In this document: positions 60,570 through 64,000 of the stretch, in pieces
Numbering within the stretch: the stretch's first letter is position 1
How the letters are laid out: every line of letters starts with the position of its first letter
DNA from: Auritidibacter ignavus
Lineage (GTDB): Bacteria > Actinomycetota > Actinomycetes > Actinomycetales > Micrococcaceae
Assembly (NCBI RefSeq): GCF_003703835.1
Contig: NZ_RDQR01000008.1
Location: forward strand, 28,098-92,097
Length of the DNA: 64,000 bases
Direction: 5' to 3'
Notes under the pieces: generated by a model
The model's database searches: none
The model's input: only the letters and a program-made list of their open reading frames with translations
Told to the model about the DNA's origin: nothing
Translations under genes and position numbers: made by a program

Positions 60570-60677
60570 ACCACGGTGCAAAATCTGTCACGCCTGCCGA
60601 TGTTTGTGTAACCATTGGTAAAGAGAACCCCACCGGGAATGTCTATATCAATTACATGATCGAGGATCTATTTGTCC

Positions 60678-61676
60678 ATGGCTAAGTTGTCTTCCCCTTG
60701 TTCACAACGCGCAACCCGACGCGCAACACTGATCACGAGCCTCGCCCTGAGCGCGTCCCTGATACTGTCCGGTTGTGGTGGCGCCGAAGGCACCGGCGAC
60801 GTTGATGCTCTGGATGTCGTTGACTTCGAACAGTCCGACCCACAGCAGGCTCCTGACGTGACCGTGGATGGAGCGATCGAGGCCGATGAGGTCTCCACCC
60901 GAGTTTTGGAACAAGGCGAGGGCGAAACCTTGGATGACGAAGATCTGGCCCTGATCCACACGGCGGTGGTTGACCCGACCAATTCTGAGGTGACACAAGA
61001 ATCGTTCACCGGCAATGGGGAGGCCCTCTACATCGATCCCCGCTTAGCCGAAGAAGACCCGACCCTACACGAAGCGCTAACCACGAACCCCATCGGGTCC
61101 CTGATGGCCTACTACGTGCCAGCCAACACCTATGGCAACGGCACACCCGATCAGCTCTTGGTGTTTCGGATCTCCGAAGAATTGCCCACCCACGCCGACG
61201 GCGAACCCGTGGACGAATCAGAATTAGACCCCGCCTTGCCGACCGTCACCGAGAACGAGGAGAACGGCGAGCCCACCATCGAAACCCCGGAAGGCGACCC
61301 CCCGGAGGACCTCGAAGTCGAGGTGCTGAAGGAAGGCGAGGGCGAACAGGTCGATTCCAACTCGTTTGTGACCGTCCAGTACCGCGGTATTAAGTGGTCT
61401 GATGGTGAAGAGTTTGACTCTTCCTGGGCCAACCGTAGCCCAGCACAGTTTGACATCAACGGCTTGATTGAGGGTTGGAAGGAAGGCCTGGACGGTCAGC
61501 AGGTCGGCTCCCGCGTGCTGATCTCGGTTCCGCCCGAGCAAGGTTATGGCGATTCGGAAGGTCATGAGCTCCAGGAGGAAACCCTGGTGTTCGTCGTCGA
61601 CATTCTGCACAAAGTCGACATGACCCCGCCCGAAGGTGCCGACCAGCCTGCTCCTTCAGATGAGGCCTCTGAATAG
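60678..61676 (+). CDS. FKBP-type peptidyl-prolyl isomerase, lipoprotein
   Basis: Secreted, lipid-anchored folding protein of 332 residues. The signal has the core LITSLALSASLIL and lipobox LSGC (Cys33). The C-terminal 100 residues form an FKBP domain (VTVQYRGIKWSDGEEFDSSW, then IEGWKEGLDGQQVGSRVLISVPPEQGYG) with the aromatic pocket residues in place. The middle part (about 65-205) is a degenerate FKBP-like region with no active site. Start ATG 60678, with TTG 60672 as alternative. It lies 108 bases after pafA, a common actinobacterial arrangement. Confidence 0.92.
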   Translation: MAKLSSPCSQRATRRATLITSLALSASLILSGCGGAEGTGDVDALDVVDFEQSDPQQAPDVTVDGAIEADEVSTRVLEQGEGETLDDEDLALIHTAVVDPTNSEVTQESFTGNGEALYIDPRLAEEDPTLHEALTTNPIGSLMAYYVPANTYGNGTPDQLLVFRISEELPTHADGEPVDESELDPALPTVTENEENGEPTIETPEGDPPEDLEVEVLKEGEGEQVDSNSFVTVQYRGIKWSDGEEFDSSWANRSPAQFDINGLIEGWKEGLDGQQVGSRVLISVPPEQGYGDSEGHELQEETLVFVVDILHKVDMTPPEGADQPAPSDEASE

Positions 61677-61738
61677 GACGACAAACACGATAGGGTGTGC
61701 CCCAACACCCCTAAGTAGCAACTCTGTGAGGATTCACC

Positions 61739-62134
61739 ATGTCTTTTGGCCAACGCCACTACGACCGGACCCGTCCCGAGATCGATTTTCCGGGGGATAC
61801 GCCTCCGACTGAGCTGGTCATTGAGGATGTGATCACCGGGGCCGGCCCCGAGGTCACAGCCGGGGATAAAGTTTCCTGCCACTACGTAGGTGTCGCCTGG
61901 TCGACCGGTGCCGAGTTTGATGCCTCGTGGAACCGAGGCACACCTCTGGACTTCACGGCCGGAATCGGTCAGGTGATCCCAGGCTGGGATCAGGGGTTAC
62001 TCGGCATGAAGGCCGGAGGCCGTCGTCGCTTGGAGATTCCACCCCACCTGGCTTATGGTGAGCGTGGTGCCGGTGCTGACATCGGCCCGAACGAGACCCT
62101 GATTTTCGTCGTCGACCTGGTGAGCGTGAACTAA
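61739..62134 (+). CDS. FKBP-type peptidyl-prolyl isomerase, cytoplasmic
   Basis: A single FKBP domain of 131 residues with VSCHYVGVAWSTGAEFDASWNRGTP, IPGWDQGLLGMKAGGRRRLEIPPHLAYGERG and FVVDLV, all pocket residues kept. No signal peptide. GAGGA lies about 7 bases before ATG 61739. Its TAA stop overlaps the probable ATT start of pafBC. Confidence 0.94.
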   Translation: MSFGQRHYDRTRPEIDFPGDTPPTELVIEDVITGAGPEVTAGDKVSCHYVGVAWSTGAEFDASWNRGTPLDFTAGIGQVIPGWDQGLLGMKAGGRRRLEIPPHLAYGERGAGADIGPNETLIFVVDLVSVN

Positions 62135-63786
62135 TTAGCACCAAACAACAGCGCAGTGTTGAACGCATCGTCTCCCTGATGTGGCTCCTGCTGGACTCCA
62201 CACAGGGACTGACGAAGCGTCAGATTCGGCACTGCGTTGACGACTATCGCGAACTCAACGACGACAGTTTCGACCGACAGTTCACCCGGGATAAGACCAG
62301 TCTGCGAGACATCGGCATCCCGCTGGTTTCCGATGAGATCGAAACGCTGGAGCACACCGAGCACCGGTACCGGATTGATCGGGACCAGCTATTCTTGCCT
62401 CCCATCGATCTGGAACCAGAAGAGTTCCGTGCCCTGAATCAGGCCCGTGGGGTCTGGGACCATACCCCACTGCAAGCTGCAGCACGACGTGCCACCGGCC
62501 GGATGGGACTGCAGACGGCCACTCAGTACGAGCACGGTACCGAACCCAGCCTCTCAGCACAGCTGGCCAATACGTCGAAAAACCTGGTGCAACTGTCCAA
62601 GATGGCTCTCGCCCAGCAGGTGATCCGATTCGGCTACCGTGCTGCAGATGGCACCTACTCGGCCCAGCGGTCCGTCCGGGCCTGGGTCGTGGTCATGGCC
62701 AACGGACAGTGGTATCTGGTGGGGTGGGATCTGGACCGACAAGCGGTCCGGAATTTCCGCCTGACTCGGTTCACCACTGATCCCAAACCGGTCACCGACC
62801 GTGACCCGAATACACTACCGACCGACTCCCAACGCCCGGTAGATCTGGACGTGTCCGCACTGCAACGTCAGCTGATCCCCACCGACGATCCGCTCACCAC
62901 GGTGCAGGTTTGGGTTGCGGACGGCCACGGCCCGCAATTGCGAATGCTGGGGACCGTACTGCAGTCCTCGAGCTCGACCCCGGGTTGGGACCTGGTAGAG
63001 ATTCCAGCCGCACACACCGTGGGCATCCACCAGCTTTTGGCTCGCGCGGTCGGCCACGTCGTGGTGGACCCACACCATCACCCCGATCTGGCGCAGTCGC
63101 TTCTGGCCCAGTGGCAACAGGTCATCGACGCCCACCAGCGACCCGATCCCGCCGGTTTTGATCTTCGAGCACCCAAACGTGAGCGCTTACGGGCCGCCGA
63201 AACCGAGCGGATCGCCCGTTTGCTCGACATTGTCGCAATTCTCAATGTCCGCGGTCGAACCAGTCGCGAAGAGCTCAAGTCTCGGCTGGGTTTGAGCGAT
63301 CAGCAACTGAGCAAAGATCTCAACGTATTGCAGTTCTGTGGGATGCCCGAACGAGATTTTGCCGGCCAGCAATTTGATATCGACCAGGTCGGTGATTCGG
63401 TGGAAATCTACCAGGCCGAAGACCTACAGGCGCCGCGCCGGTTCTCACGGCCCGAGGGCACGGCCCTGCTCTCAGCCCTGGATGCCCTGCAACGACAGGG
63501 AATCGCCAGCGAGCAGGAACTACAGGCCATCCGCAGTGCCCGGGCCAAAATTGATCGTGCCATCCGAACCTCAGCACCGGCCGATCATGATGACCCCGAC
63601 CAGTCCCTTAACATCGTGGCTTTATTCCCGGACCTATCCTTGGGCCCCTACCAACAGCTGGCTCAAGATATTCACCGGGCCATCAGTGACCGCCGGGTGA
63701 TCGTTATCGACTACTACGGCCAGTTCGCTGATCGAGTCACCACCCGGGAGATCGAACCGTTGCGATTACTGGCTCATCGTAATTGA
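62134..63786 (+). pseudogene. pafBC: PafBC fused transcriptional activator, truncated by an IS
   Basis: PafB and PafC together activate DNA-damage genes such as recA in mycobacteria; in Arthrobacter they are one chain. This frame has a PafB half (helix-turn-helix, WYL domain around SKMALAQQVIRFGYRAADG) and a PafC half (second helix-turn-helix around residue 378, RTSREELKSRLGLSDQQLSKDL). The second WYL domain begins (RVIVIDYYGQFADRVTTREIEPLRLL) and then stops at 63786, about 120 residues early, exactly where an ISL3-type end begins. The first helix starts before the first ATG (62179): in-frame codons from ATT 62134 give STKQQRSVERIVSLMWLLL, matching PafB N-termini. ATT is therefore the likely start; otherwise 535 residues from ATG 62179. 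Confidence 0.85.
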
Positions 63787-64000
63787 GAGTGTAGAACTGG
63801 TCTGAAGCCGCCGGACTCGAGCAGACATCTCGCGATGTAGTGCGTGAGGTTGCGGAACCCCAGTGCTGACCCGCGTAGGTGTTCGAGCCTGCCATTGATC
63901 GCTTCGGTAGGCCCGTTCGACGTTCCCGGTCGGGTGAAGAACGCCAGGATATCAGCAGCTCGACGCTTCAGAGTCCGTCCTAACCGCTTGAGTTCGGCCA
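63771..64000 (-). mobile_element. ISL3-family insertion sequence, one end (runs past the window)
   Basis: The element seems to begin at GGCTCATCGTAATTGAGAG (63771), the kind of terminal inverted repeat found on ISL3 elements (GGCTCTTC-like), and extends beyond the window. Only one end is visible, so the target duplication and element length cannot be checked. Confidence 0.75.
63774..64000 (-). CDS. ISL3-family transposase, C-terminal part
   Basis: Minus-strand frame of 75 codons ending in TGA at 63774, open at the window edge. The sequence includes RTLKRRAADILAFFTRP, TSNGPTEAINGRLEHLRGSA with the catalytic Glu, and LGFRNLTHYIARCLLESGGF, the C-terminal signature of ISL3-family DDE transposases. 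The stop codon lies inside the presumed terminal repeat. The frame looks intact, so the element may still be active. Confidence 0.88.
   Translation of the reverse strand, partial: AELKRLGRTLKRRAADILAFFTRPGTSNGPTEAINGRLEHLRGSALGFRNLTHYIARCLLESGGFRPVLHSQLR

Noticed and set aside
1..64000. CRISPR array, prophage or toxin-antitoxin system
   Set aside because: No regularly spaced repeats, phage structural genes or paired toxin-antitoxin genes were recognised.

Overview
The window comes from a high-GC Gram-positive actinobacterium, most likely of the Micrococcaceae lineage (Arthrobacter/Yaniella/Enteractinococcus-like). The evidence is the mycothiol genes mshA and mshC, the pupylation genes mpa-dop-pup-pafA, a naturally fused PafB-PafC regulator, a SufR-led SUF operon, a GT4-type GlgA divergent from glgC, and many TANNNT -10 boxes lying 6-8 bases before start codons, the layout of actinobacterial leaderless genes. 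Genus is inference. Almost all of it is chromosomal housekeeping DNA. The only clear mobile DNA is an insertion sequence at the right edge.

Layout. 1-1.7 kb: minus-strand ABC exporter (permease cut by the window edge). 1.9-6.7 kb: sufR-sufB-sufD-sufC-sufT, without the usual sufS/sufU. 7-11 kb: RNase H, an ABC-F ATPase and a DUF222/HNH protein. 11-18.9 kb: SURF1, two small proteins, fabG, an atypical SDR, serB, an ABC ATPase, a TSUP transporter, a SpoU methyltransferase and the zinc-free L31 paralogue. 18.9-24.2 kb: oligopeptide/nickel-type ABC transporter (SBP-permease-permease-fused ATPase). 24.4-33.2 kb: a domain-swapped lipoate ligase-like protein, NhaC-type antiporter, PepN and divergent glgC/glgA. 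33.3-40.2 kb: fatty-acid beta-oxidation block (acyl-CoA oxidase-like enzyme, TetR regulator, thiolase, FabG4-type reductase, HtdX-type dehydratase). 40.1-43.8 kb: mshA and malQ. 43.8-45.1 kb: a poorly coding stretch, a membrane-protein gene with two nonsense codons, a strong hairpin terminator and tRNA-Leu(GAG). 45.2-51.8 kb: M20 peptidase, acyl-CoA dehydrogenase-like protein, DUF5703, an acidic small protein, uppP, mshC and a PAC2 protein.

52-64 kb: HAD phosphatase, site-2 protease, trmI, then mpa-dop-pup-pafA, two FKBP-type isomerases and pafBC. The 20S proteasome genes prcB/prcA, which in mycobacteria sit between pup and pafA, are absent, and Mpa lacks the C-terminal proteasome-docking tail. 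This looks like pupylation uncoupled from a proteasome. The locus ends with pafBC, the DNA-damage response activator, cut inside its second WYL domain by an ISL3-family insertion sequence.

The most interesting points are: pupylation without a local proteasome; IS disruption of pafBC; a possible ATT start for pafBC; a five-codon leaderless upstream ORF whose stop codon overlaps the mpa ribosome binding site; an L31 leader hairpin that can pair with the ribosome binding site; back-to-back overlapping -10 elements at divergent genes; and widespread leaderless starts.
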